Origin: Aselliscus stoliczkanus
Taxonomy: Eukaryota > Chordata > Mammalia > Chiroptera > Hipposideridae
Assembly (NCBI GenBank): GCA_033961575.1
Contig: CM066732.1
Coordinates: 114,516,687-114,580,686 of the forward strand
Length of the DNA stretch: 64,000 bases
Reading direction: 5' to 3'
In this document: positions 22,680 through 34,204 of the stretch, piece by piece
How the letters are laid out: each line of letters opens with the position of its first letter
How positions within the stretch are numbered: position 1 is the first letter of the stretch
Program-made: the position numbers and the translations under genes
The notes under the pieces: generated by a model
What the model was told of the DNA's origin: nothing
Databases searched by the model: none
The model's input: only the letters and a program-made list of their open reading frames with translations

Positions 22680-22815
22680 GAGAGAAATACTTCTCAAGCT
22701 GTAATGTAAATAAAAATCACTTAGAGAGCTGTTAAAACAGGCTCCTAGGCCTTCTCCCAAGTGATAACTGATGCCATTGGTCATCTGATTACACTTTGAG
22801 TAATACTGCTTTCAA
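22680..22815. mobile_element. hAT-Charlie/MER5-like fragment
   Basis: ACTTCTCAAGCTGTAATGTA, AAAATCACTTAGAGAGCTGT and a GGCTCCTAGGCCTTCTCCCA centre match the pattern of MER5-type non-autonomous hAT elements. Confidence 0.6.
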
Positions 22816-23214
22816 TCACCAAATGAAATGCTTTGAGTATGAACTTAGATTAATTCACTACAAAATTCAGGCAACCCTCATGATTTATGAGACGTATGTT
22901 CCTGAGATTGCAACAAATCAGAAAATCTGAATAGAAATTGCCCTTAACTTAGACAAATTATTTACTTCAGATTACACCCCAGCTGGTAGCCAAGTGGCCC
23001 TAAAAATTCTTTTTCCTTCTGCTCTACTATATAGGATTTAAATCTCCTTTTTTATTTTTTCTCCTCCTTTTTTGGTTGTGGCTTTCTACCCCCTGTTCCA
23101 TTCTTGCCTTACTCTAGGCAATGATAGCAACACTGGTAGGAGGAGGAAAATGTGGTAGATCTGCTCTCCCAGGCCCATCTGCTACCTTGATCCTTAGTCC
23201 CAGTTACCTTTTCG

Positions 23215-23265
23215 TAGCTTCCTCTTCTATCTTGTTTCTATCTAGCTTCCTCTTCTATCTTGTTT
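23215..23265 (+). repeat. Duplicated 23-bp segment with 5-nt spacer
   Basis: TAGCTTCCTCTTCTATCTTG plus TTT is present twice (23215-23237 and 23243-23265), directly before a SINE. Confidence 0.9.
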
Positions 23266-23272
23266 TTTTGTT

Positions 23273-23357
23273 TTTTTTTTTTTTTTTGAGGGCAGTGTCA
23301 CTGACCCTCTCATGTGGGACCAAACCGGGGCCGCCAGCGCTTAACCACCGTGGCCCC
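23273..23357 (-). mobile_element. Short SINE, damaged
   Basis: Poly(T), GAGGGCAGTGTCACTGACCC, then deletions in the middle and head (end ACCACCGTGGCCCC). Confidence 0.85.
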
Positions 23358-23567
23358 TTATCTTGGTTTTTAATCTGCTGTTTAAGCTTCTGTGAGAAAA
23401 TTTTCTGTGTAAATAGAATTTAGGTATTTCTCTGAATGTTTTACTTGAGTACTTTCTCTACCCAGAGACCCACCGTCAATACATTTATGGCCTTCATTTT
23501 TCTCCATAAGATTTAATAGAGATGGTGAAGTGATATTCTTAGGGAGCAAGCTTTTTTTTTTTTTTTT

Positions 23568-23667
23568 ATGGAATGCCTCACGAATTTGCATGTCATCCTT
23601 GCACTGGGGCCATGCTAATCTCTGTATTGTTCCAATTTTAGTATATGCACTGCCGAAGTGAGAGCAC
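23568..23667 (-). pseudogene. U6 snRNA retropseudogene
   Basis: The reverse complement starts GTGCTCTCACTTCGGCAGTG and continues through ACTAAAATTGGAACAATACA to CATTCCATAAAAA. It has small indels and substitutions. The A tail (T-run on plus) and the exact 14-bp duplication AGGGAGCAAGCTTT (23541-23554 and 23668-23681) show LINE-mediated retroposition. Confidence 0.95.
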
Positions 23668-24385
23668 AGGGAGCAAGCTTTAATAACCTCCTGCCTTTCT
23701 CCATTGTTTCTGTTAATTTAAAGCTTTAAAAAGCCAAAATGGGTTGTATGCTTGTTTCAGGGACAGCAGGGCAAGACAGAAGTTGTGAGACCGCAGTTTC
23801 TCCAATGGTAGCCCAGACAAGGAGAAACATTGGTCAGAAACAACAGGTAGTGATAATTTATTTAAAAAAAAAAAAAGAAAGAAAGAAAGAATAGGTTCAC
23901 CAATCCCTGCGTGTCTCAGAAAAAAAAAGATTCTATTGAGAGGGAGCCAGGATGAGGGTTTAGTCTGGTGTGAGGTTTCGATTCTAACTCCTCATTCCTT
24001 TATCCTTCATTCAATCTTACCAGCTCTAAAAACCTTACACTCTGCCAGAACTTCCTTCCCTTAGGCCGTAGGAGCCACCTCCAGTATTTACAGCCGGGAA
24101 AGTCTTTAATCCCACTGCCACAGGGAAAAATACATACTTAGCTCTTAATTTGGAATGCTTCATAGTTTACTCTAGATATATTGTTACTTGAAGTGGTTAA
24201 GTTCCATAGTATTAATAATATTACCACTCTACTTCAGTTACAGCCCTATGGCTTAAGGGTTTTTTTTTGGTTTGGTGGGATGGCTTAGGAAACTAGCCTC
24301 CTTTTATAGATTAGTTCTATGAGAAATATAGTCTAAACTTCTGACTGGAAAATAAACTTTTAGACTACAACCCATTTACATGTTG

Positions 24386-24390
<5 letters not shown>

Positions 24391-24433
<43 letters not shown>
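24391..24433. repeat. (TA)n microsatellite
   Basis: About 21 TA units. Confidence 0.95.
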
Positions 24434-24435
<2 letters not shown>

Positions 24436-25579
24436 ATTAAAATAAAGGTATATGTTTTGATTTATGGTTTTGGACTTGTAAACTTGAGCTTGTTTGACCT
24501 GGGGATAACTGTGTTTTTTAAAATTGAAATACTTCAGAAAAGAGCGATGTGCAAAATGAGATCACTTGGCCATGTGTCTACTCAAATTAAGAAATGCAAA
24601 AAGGTTAAATATACTAGAATATGTCGGTGGAATGTTCAAAGAGATAAAGAAATCTTTTGACTTTAAATGAACTACGTGCTCTATAAAAGCATGCAAATAC
24701 TGCCTTATAGCTTATGTGAAGCATGTGAAAATCCCTGTGAGAGTTATGTCAATTCATGACAAATATTTTTTTCCCCCTTTTAACTTCTTGCCCATCTGCT
24801 GCACATGCATTTGATTTTCTTTTAGGCACCATGGTTGAGGATGTGGTTTAACACTATAGGTGCTAAATGTAAAAATATTGAGGAAATACAGAAACTAATC
24901 ATTATCACTCTGCTTTTAATGTGTACTGTATGTTACTGTAGTTCACCGTCTAGATCCCAAGTCTTAAAAGAAGAGGCTGTTCCTGCAATCCAAGGACAGC
25001 CATGATGACCACTTCTTCATGCAAGAAACCCCTTTCCTTTGCCTTCACTGCCCACTACTGGCCCAAGAATTGCTACTATTGGCAGTCACTTTGGTGGATA
25101 TTAGGGATGTAAAGAAGTCTTTATTTGTAAGGAGCTCCCAGATTGATGGCCCATGTCTGGTTTTCCTGGGAATGCCCTGGAAATCCTTATTGTTCTATAT
25201 CTCCCTCCTCCTATTAGTTTTCTATCTTATGAAATCATCATTGAAGCCAAAAATTAGCTTGCTTATCACAGAGTGTTTTGCTCTGATGGGTCCATCTTAC
25301 CAAAATGGATTCAGTTGAGGGTTTCATAATCAGACTGGAATTTTCTGAAAATTATACTTGGAATTTTCTTATAAAACTTTGAGAGTGTGCAAAAGGTAAT
25401 GTCTCTTTTTTTTTTTTTAATATGAGGACTGTGAAGTAAATATAGTTAAAAGACTTGCCTAGAATTATATGTGGTAAATTAAAAGTAAAACTGAGACCAT
25501 AACTAAGAAACTTAATTACCAAGCCTCAGCATAAATAATATGACTATCCTTTTTCAGAAAACTTTGAGCTTATGAAGCA

Positions 25580-25690
25580 CTTTAACATCTATTGTTTCAA
25601 TTAGTTATTTGATTAAATGACTTAGTGTATGTAAAATACTTAGCACAGTGCTTGGTATACAGAAAGCTGTAATCCTCCCAACAACTTTGT
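25580..25690 (+). mobile_element. MIR 3' part
   Basis: GATTAAATGACTTAGTGTATG followed by ACTTAGCACAGTGCTTGGTA is the forward 3' region of MIR. Confidence 0.55.
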
Positions 25691-25808
25691 AAGTTAGCAG
25701 TAATTATTTCCCCTTTTTGTTTTTTCAGTTCAGTATTTTGCTTACATCTTTCTGCTTCTAGGTTTTCTGTTTTTTTGTTATTTTTTTCTTTTTTAAGAGG
25801 AAAGCTTT

Positions 25809-26155
25809 TTTTTTCAAGATTTTTATTGGAGAATTGGGGAAAGGAACAGTGTTAGGGAATTTTGGGGCAAGGGAACAGCCAAATTGTTGTCCTTCAGTCT
25901 TAGTTGTGGAGGGTGCAGCTTGGCCCCAAATCTAGTTGCTGCCCTCTATCTAGTTGGAGGGGGGTGCAGCCCATCATCCCATGTGGGACTTGACCTGGCA
26001 ACCCTGCTGCTCAGAGCTCGCATCTCACCAGCTGAGCCATCCGGCTGCCTGTTGGCAGCTCAGCTCAGGTGCAGCTCACTGGCCCATGTGGGAATTGAAC
26101 CAGCAACCCTGCTGCTCAGAGCTCACTCTCTAACCAGCTGAGCTACCTGGCCGGT
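25809..26155 (-). mobile_element. Long SINE, older variant
   Basis: AAGATTTTTATTGGAGAATT start; the body has two tRNA-like modules (CTGAGCCATCCGGC and CTGAGCTACCTGGCCGGTCC), like the copy at 5401. More diverged than the common form, so probably an ancestor subfamily. Confidence 0.88.
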
Positions 26156-26224
26156 CCTGGTTTTCTGCTTTTTATCATATTGCCTCAGAAACAAATCATT
26201 CCAGTTTACAAATTTCATTTTTAA

Positions 26225-26370
26225 GGCACAGTATCATAGAACTGGAAGGGGCCTCCAGCACTATGTAGTCCAGTTTCCTCTTAGCATTGAAAAAGTTGAG
26301 GACAAAAGTGACCAGGTGACTTCCTCCAGGTTATACAGCTAGGTAGTCTCAGGGCTAAAACTGGGACCTG
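26225..26370. mobile_element. Ancient SINE-like repeat
   Basis: ATAGAACTGGAAGGGGCCTC, AGGTTATACAGCTAGGTAG and GCTAAAACTGGGACCTGG are phrases of an old mammalian MIR-class repeat. Confidence 0.45.
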
Positions 26371-26999
26371 GTTCTTCTAACTTAGTAAAGAGAAGTAATA
26401 GTCTGGAATCTTAGATGGAATTCTAAAGTCTGTCCTGGCTTGTTCTAAAAAGCTGAATGAGATGCAATACTTCTTTGTACCTCTGGGTACCACCACTTTT
26501 AAACAGTTAGGTTTATCTGATATCTAATTTTGGTTACTTAGCAGTCCCCATAATGTAAAGGTTTTGAGATTTCTAGTGTCTGCCTTCTTTGTTTAATTCA
26601 TTTGGTGAAAACATTGAGCATCTACCATTTGGCAATCACTATGGTAGTGTTAGGGATACAAAGGCAAACTTGCCTTGTAATGGGGCTCTTTGCCAGATTG
26701 CTGGCACATGTTTGAACTTCCAGCCAGGCAGCCTGGGGGATGAAAGAACTCCTAAATCCCTGGGAATACTCTGTGCTGTAAAGCCCAAATTAAAATCAAC
26801 AGCGTGTGACTGTTGTGGATGGCATTTAGAGTATCATTTAGTATTGGTTTCTGAGGAAGCCCAGAAAAGGAAGTAATGTTATTCCAGAGGCAGGTGTAGC
26901 CCTAGAGAGACAAGAGGGGAGGGTGAGAGTCGGGGGTGGACGTAAGAAAACAGGAAAAATTTGTTAGGTTCAAGTTTTTCTCACAGTCTCCTTGTACAA

Positions 27000-27165
27000 T
27001 AGGACATGAATTCTTAATCGAACAAAGGAGGATATTGGAAGTCCAAAGAGACAATTACTTGCCCCAGGTTATACAGCTAGTTCATACCAGAAAAGGGCGA
27101 ACTGGAACCTGGGTCTCCTGCCTCCTGGTCCAGCGCTTTCTCTTACACCTGATTGCTGCCAACAA
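27000..27165. mobile_element. Ancient SINE-like repeat
   Basis: CTTGCCCCAGGTTATACAGC and GGAACCTGGGTCTCCTGCC match the same old family as 26225-26370. Confidence 0.45.
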
Positions 27166-28164
27166 ATGAAAATGGCAGCACAAGAGGGACAATGGTTATG
27201 AGTATGGGCCTGTAGTACACCTGGCTGTCCTTATAAGGAGCCTTCTTGTTTTGTTTTCTCTTGTTTAGTTTTTAAGCACTGAGGCTGAGGTTCTACTGAA
27301 CTGTTTGTTTCCAGCATCAGCATCACTATTGACTTAAATGATATCTTTTTATTTATTTATTTATTTTTGAGACAGTAACCTTCAAGCTCTGTTCTGAGGC
27401 CAGACTGACAGGAATCAATTATTAAGAATCTCTTCATAAGATGGATGGTTCCTAAGGCTGCTACCACTGAACCAAACTCTATCCTGGTAGATCTGTGTTA
27501 GAGGTCAGAGACCACTTCAGTGAAGAGTCTCTCATTAGGGTCACCTGGGACAGGAAGGTTGCTTGTTTTCTAACTTGAACACTTAAGAAGAGTCATACAG
27601 CCTATGACCTTTGCCCTTCTTAGCTGGTGATAGGGACCTTTGTCAGTAAAGCATTCATGTGGGCTCTACTCCACTGTTTCAGGTCACTCCCCCTATTAAG
27701 TCTGAGGCAGTAAAGGGGTGAGTTGAACTGCTTTTCTCACTGTGAGGGAGGTTCATGCATTATGCTCAGCCAGTTAACAGGTCAGAGGAATGGGTTTCCC
27801 ACTGTGTGAAATGCCTTCCTTTATTACACATGTATATTCTTTAAAAACTTGCCTTAACATCAGACACCCTGGAAAAGGTGATGTTTCTTTTCTAGTAGCT
27901 ACAAAATTAGAAATGTTAACTTAGAGTCTTTAGGCAAGTACTCAGTGTGTTTGTGTGCATGCTTTTGTGTGTGTGTATACAGTGTTCCCACTGCTTCCTC
28001 ATTCTCACAGAATGAAACTCAGAAATTTGAAAGTGTTTGAGTCCTGAAGCAAGATAATTGAATGTGACAGGAACACAGTAACCAGAAGACCTGGGAGGCC
28101 ATAAAAGATTTGCATTGCAAATATAAAAAATAAATAATGAGGTGGTTTTTTTTCTCCCTTACAG

Positions 28165-28232
28165 GGAAACTGGATTCCAAGATCCATCAAGGAGCAAAGA
28201 AGGGGTTAATGAAGCAGAAGAAAGCTGTCTGA
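28165..28232 (+). CDS. TRIP4: TRIP4 last coding exon and stop codon
   Basis: The acceptor TCCCTTACAG is followed by GG, which completes Trp, then 21 codons KLDSKIHQGAKKGLMKQKKA plus V and a TGA at 28230-28232. The lysine-rich end is the known C-terminus of TRIP4 (human ends MKQNKAV, as I recall). With the three upstream exons this gives 128 residues, about the last fifth of the 581-residue human protein. The reading frame is intact, so the gene looks functional here. Confidence 0.95.
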
Positions 28233-29005
28233 CCCCAGAGAAAAGGAACTGCACAGCATAGTGAAGTTTTGTGGACTAAACTTGTTATCCACTGGTCCTT
28301 TGGAACCGAAGCAGTAGAAACCTCAAGGCTTGGCATCAGGCTTGAATCTCTCAGAATTTAAACTCTTACCAAAACCTTGTATATTTTTCTTAAAGAGTGG
28401 GATTCTTACTTTATGTAGTGGGTTGAACTCTTTGAATACATTATTTATAAAAACCTATTTTAAAAATTCTAGGTCTTTGACATTTTTCTCAAAATGGTAT
28501 TAGAAGAGAAAGGAACGGATTGGAAATGACTTTCTTCTCTAAGGCTTGGAGTTGTAGTTAGGAAAATTTTTACCTAGGTTAATGATTTTTTGAGGGACTA
28601 CTTGAATTTTAAAGTTGGTTGTTTTTTTCCCAAAATGATAGTCTGATAGAGTATTTGGGTGTCTGAGGAATCCTGTGCTTGATGCAAACCTGTGATGGCA
28701 CAAAAAGCTTTTTAACAAGTTTTCTGCTCCAGTCCAGCATCTATTGAAGTGAACAGTCTTCAAATGCTGAGTAACCTTTGCTGGCAGATTTTTTTTTTTT
28801 TTTGAAGGGATAACCTGAAGAGTTGTTGCCACTTTGTTCTTTGGTTTGAGACATTAGGACATAAAAGGATCAGACTGAGAAGAGATGGAGCCACCTGCTA
28901 AAGCAACACGAAACTGCCCTATTTATTTTGTTTTTATTGCAAAAGTATCACTTGGATGGGGCAATTAGAAACAAACTGAAAAATAAAATCCCTTCAGTAA
29001 ATGCA
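28233..29005 (+). other. TRIP4: TRIP4 3' UTR (end approximate)
   Basis: Sequence downstream of the TRIP4 stop has no splice or coding signal. A canonical AATAAA at 28982-28987 is the first clear polyadenylation signal after the stop; cleavage would fall near 29000-29010. A weaker alternative AATAAA lies near 29758-29763. No strong GT-rich downstream element is visible, so the 3' end is an inference. Confidence 0.5.
28982..28987 (+). terminator. TRIP4: Candidate TRIP4 polyadenylation signal AATAAA
   Basis: Exact AATAAA hexamer about 750 nt after the TRIP4 stop codon, just after the repeat-free stretch that reads as 3' UTR. No transcript evidence is available here. Confidence 0.45.
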
Positions 29006-31446
29006 TCCACATATTCCCAAATGCTGAAACCAAACCCTTTAAACCATCCACACCCCAGGAAACTGTGAGCTTTGGAAAAATAGGAGGTTGATTTGAAATG
29101 AGACTTTTACTAGTCAGTCTGGCCCCACTTCGTGAAGCATGTTTTTTTCTGAGGCTGTTCAGAAGAGCTGTCAGAATCTCAGTTGCTGGCATCCTCAGGA
29201 AATTCATGGTCTTAAATGTGTATGTTCTGCTTTTTATAAAGCAGCACCACCACACTGGGGAAGTTGGATTCCCTCCAGCGGTTGTGTGCATGACTTAAAA
29301 AAGAGAGCGAGAGGGAGAGAAAATAAGTGCCCTGTGTTATGAAAAAGATTAATTTCCCCTTTCTTTAATCCTTCATATTCAGCGTTTATTTGCATTGAAA
29401 TGCCTCCACTCATTATGCATTGATGTTCACTCAACTGTGAACCCTGCTTGTTGCATCGCTCTAGGCACAGGCTTTGAGGGGCCTGATTACTCTGGGTTCC
29501 CAGGGAAAACCCACCCGATTCTTGTTCTGGTGATGCAAACATGCACTATTTTCTGTCTTTTCCTTTTCAACTTCTGTAGAGAAAGTGGAAAGGACAGCTA
29601 GTGGCACTTCTTTGGGTGGGGGGGAGTCTCTTTTTGGCCTCCTGCAGACCCTAGTGCTGTTAATGAAGCCACCCCGGGTTCACTATGCAGTTAATAAGTT
29701 TACCGAGCAGTAGCACCTTGACTTCTGTGCTGGAATTGTCTGGATTTCTTATTACCAAAATAAAACTGAAAGGCAGGAGGTAAAGAGCGTAGGTAGGGGG
29801 GAAAATGTTTATCTGCCTTTACATTTGAATGACAGCCTGAACACAGAGAAGCCTGGATTGATTTTTCCACCTGGATAAATTGTATGTGCATGCCTAAAGA
29901 AAAACATCAGGAGCTGCAACAGTTCAGGTTATGCAACCATTTTGTGTGCCATGATAAGAAAGTCTACAAGAACCTTACAAGGTTTACAAGAACCCACCTC
30001 AGCATCCAAAATATGCAGCTGGGCAGAATAACTTGGAAATTTCTCCTTTTCATGGTTAGACAGTGAAAGCCTGTCTTTAGTTCATGTGGTGGTGGTATAA
30101 GGTCTCTCTTTTATTTGCAGAGACACGGAGAGGAAGTGTAAGAGAGACATGAGGGTAGATTGGCCCTCAGTTGCTCAGTGATGAATAGCATAATTTTAAA
30201 GCCTAGTGGAAATTCTTAGCAGCCTGAGTACAGACTCACCCAGGAATAGCCTTTTAGTGCTTTACAACATTTTGCATTGACCCTGTAACTGGGACAACTT
30301 GGCCTGAGGGAAGTTTCACATTTCTGAGCTGTTTTTTTTTGCAGCCTACATATCTGCACCCACGTTTGGATGGTTGGGTTCAGTGGCTCCCAATTTGTAT
30401 AATACCTAAAGGATTCAGCATTTTTATTTTTGTTTTTTTAGGCAGGACCCAGTCCCACCCAATTATATAAGCCCAGAGTAGGATATATATGAAACTGGAG
30501 GTGTTCTCTGTCAGGAGACTTTGGCCTTGCAGTCAGATATTTGAAATGGAGTGAGGGTTTTTTTTTATTTTGCTTGCTACTGCTATTTTGGAGAAAAAGA
30601 GCTATGTGTCCCCTCTTATTAAACTGAAAGTTTACAGGAACACTTTTTGTTTCTAGGGAGTAGGTATGAAAAATTTAGACTTCTAGGATTACTTTTACAA
30701 ATAATTACAAAGTTATGGCTTTTAAGAGGTATAACCCTGAATCTCTTTCCATTTTAAGTACTGTCTCTACTAAAGCACACTTATGTGGGTTTCATTTACT
30801 TTGGTAAATTTTTTTTAATGCTTTTGCTAGAGCTCTTAGCCAGGATCAAAACAGTATGGAGGTTGTTCTTTTGCTCAGCTAGAAAAGGCCGGTAAAAAAG
30901 AAAGCACATCTATTAAACTAGAGAAATCAGCTAACTTCAGTTTATTAGGCCTGGGGGAAGGAAAGAAAGCCCTGCGATGAAGGATGTTTCTCCTTAAGAT
31001 TCACAGAGCAAGTAATCGCCCGTCTCAGCTTCGGTGAATTTGTTTGGAAGGAGGTGAGCCATGTCACAAGCTCCAGCAGTAACAAGGGTTCTCTCATTTG
31101 GGGGGCTTTCTACTTCCCTCCTGCAGAGAAGAAAGAACGTAGTCACAGTGCCATCCTCTGACACAAAGCAACTTGTGTGAATGTCTGTGTGTGTGCACAT
31201 AATGTGGATTGACTCATGGAGTGAAATTTAGTAAACTGATCAGATTTCAGATTTCAGTTGTGACAATGGAGAGTCCAGAAAGAAAATCTGGTAAATGTTG
31301 TACTCTAGCTTGGAATCAGAGGATGAGAGAAGGGGGTGGGGAACAGGACTGAGGATCCATAGAGATATGTCACAGGAGTGCAGTGAGGTTTTGGGACAAG
31401 AGGCAAAAAATATAATTTTAGAAGATTTGAGAAGAGTTTATAAGTT

Positions 31447-31645
31447 ATACTGTCTAATATGATGGCCACTAGCCAAATGTGGTTATTTAAATGAAATTAA
31501 GAATTCAGTGTTTAACTCACGTTAACCATATTTCAAGTGCTCAAATAGACACATGTGGCTAGTAACTTCTGAATTGGACAGTGCAAATATAGAACATTTC
31601 CAACTTTGCAAAAAGTTCTATTAGACAGTGCTTTGACGGAGCAGA
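31447..31645. mobile_element. hAT-type DNA transposon fragment
   Basis: CTGTCTAATATGATGGCCAC at the left and TTCTATTAGACAGTGCTT at the right are reversed ends; the interior AGCCAAATGTGGTTATTTAA...ACACATGTGGCTAGTAAC is also self-complementary. This pattern belongs to old non-autonomous hAT-Charlie elements. Confidence 0.65.
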
Positions 31646-31659
31646 GGTTAATACACTTC

Positions 31660-31952
31660 TTTCTGTAAAGGGCCAGATAGCAAATATTTTAGGCTTTAGA
31701 GACCATACAATCTGTTACAACTATTCAATTCTGTCAATGCATCCATAGATAATACATAAATAAATGAGCATGGCTATAAGCCAATAAAACTTTATGGACA
31801 CTGAAATTTGAATTTCATATAATTTCACATCACACTTTGTTTTTTTTTCCAAACATTTAAAAATGTAAAAACCATTCTTAGCTCATGGGACATACCGAAA
31901 CAGGTGGGGAACCTGAATTGACCTGTGGGCCATAATTTGCCAATCCCTGGTC
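31660..31952. mobile_element. hAT-Charlie fragment
   Basis: TTTCTGTAAAGGGCCAGATA, AATATTTTAGGCTTTAGAGA, CCAATAAAACTTTATGGACA and TGGGCCATAATTTGCCAATC match a common mammalian Charlie family. Confidence 0.7.
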
Positions 31953-32191
31953 TAGAGGAAAAGGAAGTAAAATTTAAGATTCTTTTACTATATAGGACAT
32001 CAATCACTTGAAAATTTTTTATGGTTCTTCCAGGCTTGAAAACTTTCTCTAACTAAAAAGTGGGGTTCCCTGTCGGAATGTTTACTTTCCTAGTTTCCTA
32101 TTTTTGCAGTCCAATCTCCTGTGGTAGAGTCATGCTTTTCAGTGGGAGAGGACTACTCAAGTGTTAACCCTTAATTAATTAAGTCACATTT

Positions 32192-32640
32192 TTTTTTTTA
32201 AAGATTTTATTGGGGAATTGGGGGAAGGGAACAGCGTTGGGGAATCGGGGAAGGGGAACAGACAAGTTGCTGTCTTTTGTTCTTCAGTCTAGTTATGGAG
32301 AACGTTGCTTCACTGGCCCATGTTGGTATCGTCATTGTGCTCTTCCTGGATGAGGCAGATCGGTCACCAGCCTCTGGATGGTCGCTCATCGCGGCTATTG
32401 GCAGCTCACGCCGGCTGCCGGCTACTCATACTGGCTGCTGGCCACTCACTGTAGCCTATGGCAGCCCACTGCAGCAGGGGCTGCAGCCTACACCGTCACC
32501 GGGGTTCACACAGCCTAGCTCCAGATGGAGCTGTGGTTAGCTGTAGAGGGTAGTGTCACTGGCCCTCATATGTGGGATCCGAACCGGGGCCGCTGGCATC
32601 CCAAAACCAGCTCTTAAACAATGTGCCACTCGGCCGGCCC
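32192..32640 (-). mobile_element. Long SINE
   Basis: AAAGATTTTATTGGGGAATT start, CACTCGGCCGGCCC end, exact duplication TTAAGTCACATTT at 32179 and 32641. It is the only SINE between TRIP4 and ZNF609. Confidence 0.95.
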
Positions 32641-33189
32641 TTAAGTCACATTTAAGTCTAAAACACTAAACCCTTTTTGTCTACCTGCTAAGCAGCTGAA
32701 TCCTCACTCGTATCATCGCCCAGTACAGATTGGAAGTTTGCTGTCACCTGAGATCAGTTCTGTCCTTGTACTGTCCTAGAACAAGCTGAATATTTGTGGA
32801 CCCAAGGGAGATTATTCTTCCTAGGCCAGACAGGCTTAGTTTTCATCTTTGGCCATCACCCCCACCCCCGAACACGCACACACACACACTCTCTTGTGTG
32901 TGTAGAGATGGAGAGTAAAGGGATTTTATGACCTGGCTCTATCCCCAAGTAACATACTGTTATATCTTGAATAGCACTGTTGAAGAATGCTTCAGGATAA
33001 GTAAAGAAAGGAAAGATAAAAACTGTAGAACTGACTAAGATGGTCAAGGACATAGAAAGGACATAATAGGGGCTAAAATGTGGGGAGCCTTGAGAATTAA
33101 ATTTGTTTGCTGTGGAAGGAGGTGGAAGTTTTAGGGAGGAGACCCTGAAGAGTGTATGTCTCACAAGTAAGGGTTGGGTAGGAGGATGC

Positions 33190-33470
33190 ACTTAAAACAA
33201 ACATGGACCGAATGCCTACTGTGTACTAGATAGTGTGCTGGGCAGCTGGAGATGAATGGTAGACAAGGAAAGATAAAACTTTCAATCGTTATAATGGTGG
33301 GTTGGAGGACAGGATAAAACTTTTAGATAATAAAAAGTATTAAGATTTCATGATAGGATGGTGAGGTGAAAAGAGATCTAGAAGGATTAGAAATGAGTAC
33401 TTTGGGGAGGAAGACATGGTAATCCTAAAACAAGAAACTGGACAACAAAGGATAAAAAATTAGGGAGTTG
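33190..33470 (-). mobile_element. Ancient L2/MIR-era repeat
   Basis: GACCGAATGCCTACTGTGTA, then AGATAGTGTGCTGGGCAGCT and a purine-rich run resemble the start of the repeat at 16862. Confidence 0.4.
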
Positions 33471-33970
33471 ATATTTTGCTGAATCGAAGGATAAATTGGA
33501 TGAAACCATCACGAGCTGTGCTTGCTGTTCTGTCCTTTGTGGATGTTCACGTTCAGACCCCTTAGGGCCCTTTCCCCACAGTTGAAGGACACCTACAGCA
33601 ATTGCTGGCTTCTGTATTAAAAGTATGATACTTCCCCCTCCAGAGACCTCTCTGCGAGGAAGTCTTGTCCAGCCAGAGTTCTTTCCACGAGAAGAGAGCG
33701 TTAGGTTCGAGCTCTCCAATCCAGGTTTCTTCGAATTTATCTCTGTTTTAACCGGCTCGCCGGGTTTTCCAGCGTTCCCAGAGCAGACGCTCTCCTCTTG
33801 GCTCCGTGTGACCGCGCATTCCGAGACCCAGGATTTGGCTCCTCCATCCAGGTTCCGGGTTTCCCCCGCGCGCTCCCGCTCCAGACTCCACACCAGCCCG
33901 AAACCCGGATCCGAGGGCCCGGGAGTCCAGTGTCCGGGCCTTCCGGGCGGCCCTGGTTGTCCCGGATCGC

Positions 33971-33997
33971 GGCGGCGGCGGCGGCGGCGGCGGCGGC
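33971..33997 (+). repeat. (GGC)9 trinucleotide repeat in the CpG island
   Basis: Nine uninterrupted GGC triplets preceded by CGC, just upstream of or inside the presumed ZNF609 first exon. Such repeats are length-variable and can form G-quadruplex or hairpin structures in RNA. Confidence 0.9.
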
Positions 33998-33999
33998 TG

Positions 34000-34204
34000 A
34001 GGGATCCGCGACCCCGGACACAGCGGCACCGGCCGGGCGGGGCGGAGCGGCACGGGGAGGGGGCGGAGAGCCGGCGCGGAGGCGGGGTGGGGTGGGGGGA
34101 GGGGCCGCGGGAACGGATGGCGGCCTGCGCCCCGTAGCTGCGGCGGCTCTACGGCCCGGGGCTCCGGGCCAGCGGAGGTGGCGGCTCCCGGGACCGGCCG
34201 CGCG
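34000..34204 (+). other. ZNF609: ZNF609 non-coding exon 1 (start approximate)
   Basis: The right edge is set by the consensus donor CGCG|GTGAGT at 34205. The left edge is a guess, because initiation in a TATA-less CpG island is dispersed. In human ZNF609 the first exon is non-coding and the ATG lies in exon 2, which fits here: no frame in this exon leads into the exon 2 frame across the junction. A short upstream ORF begins at 34117. Confidence 0.6.
34117..34137 (+). other. Six-codon upstream ORF in ZNF609 exon 1
   Basis: ATG GCG GCC TGC GCC CCG TAG encodes MAACAP. The start has G at +4 but C at -3, a middling context. The same bases form an ATGGCGGC YY1-like motif, so the ATG may be there for protein binding to DNA rather than translation. 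Confidence 0.45.

Larger units (their letters stand above)
21490..28164 (+). other. TRIP4 last intron, 6.7 kb
   Basis: Donor GTAAGT and acceptor TCCCTTACAG. Contents: a truncated SINE, a short SINE, an older long SINE, a U6 retropseudogene, an hAT/MER5-like fragment, a TA microsatellite and MIR-type fragments. About 24440-25550 and 27200-28160 show nothing recognisable. Confidence 0.85.
29006..33739. other. Intergenic region TRIP4 to ZNF609
   Basis: No coding sequence is supported. It carries two adjacent hAT-type DNA transposon fragments (31447-31950), one long SINE (32192-32640) and an L2/MIR-era repeat (about 33190-33470). About 29000-31440 is free of recognisable repeats and could hold regulatory sequence, but no specific site is evident. 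Confidence 0.7.

Noticed and set aside
32856..33191. 111-codon minus-strand frame
   Set aside because: Low-complexity (CA)n start and no recognisable domain; intergenic repeat-derived sequence.
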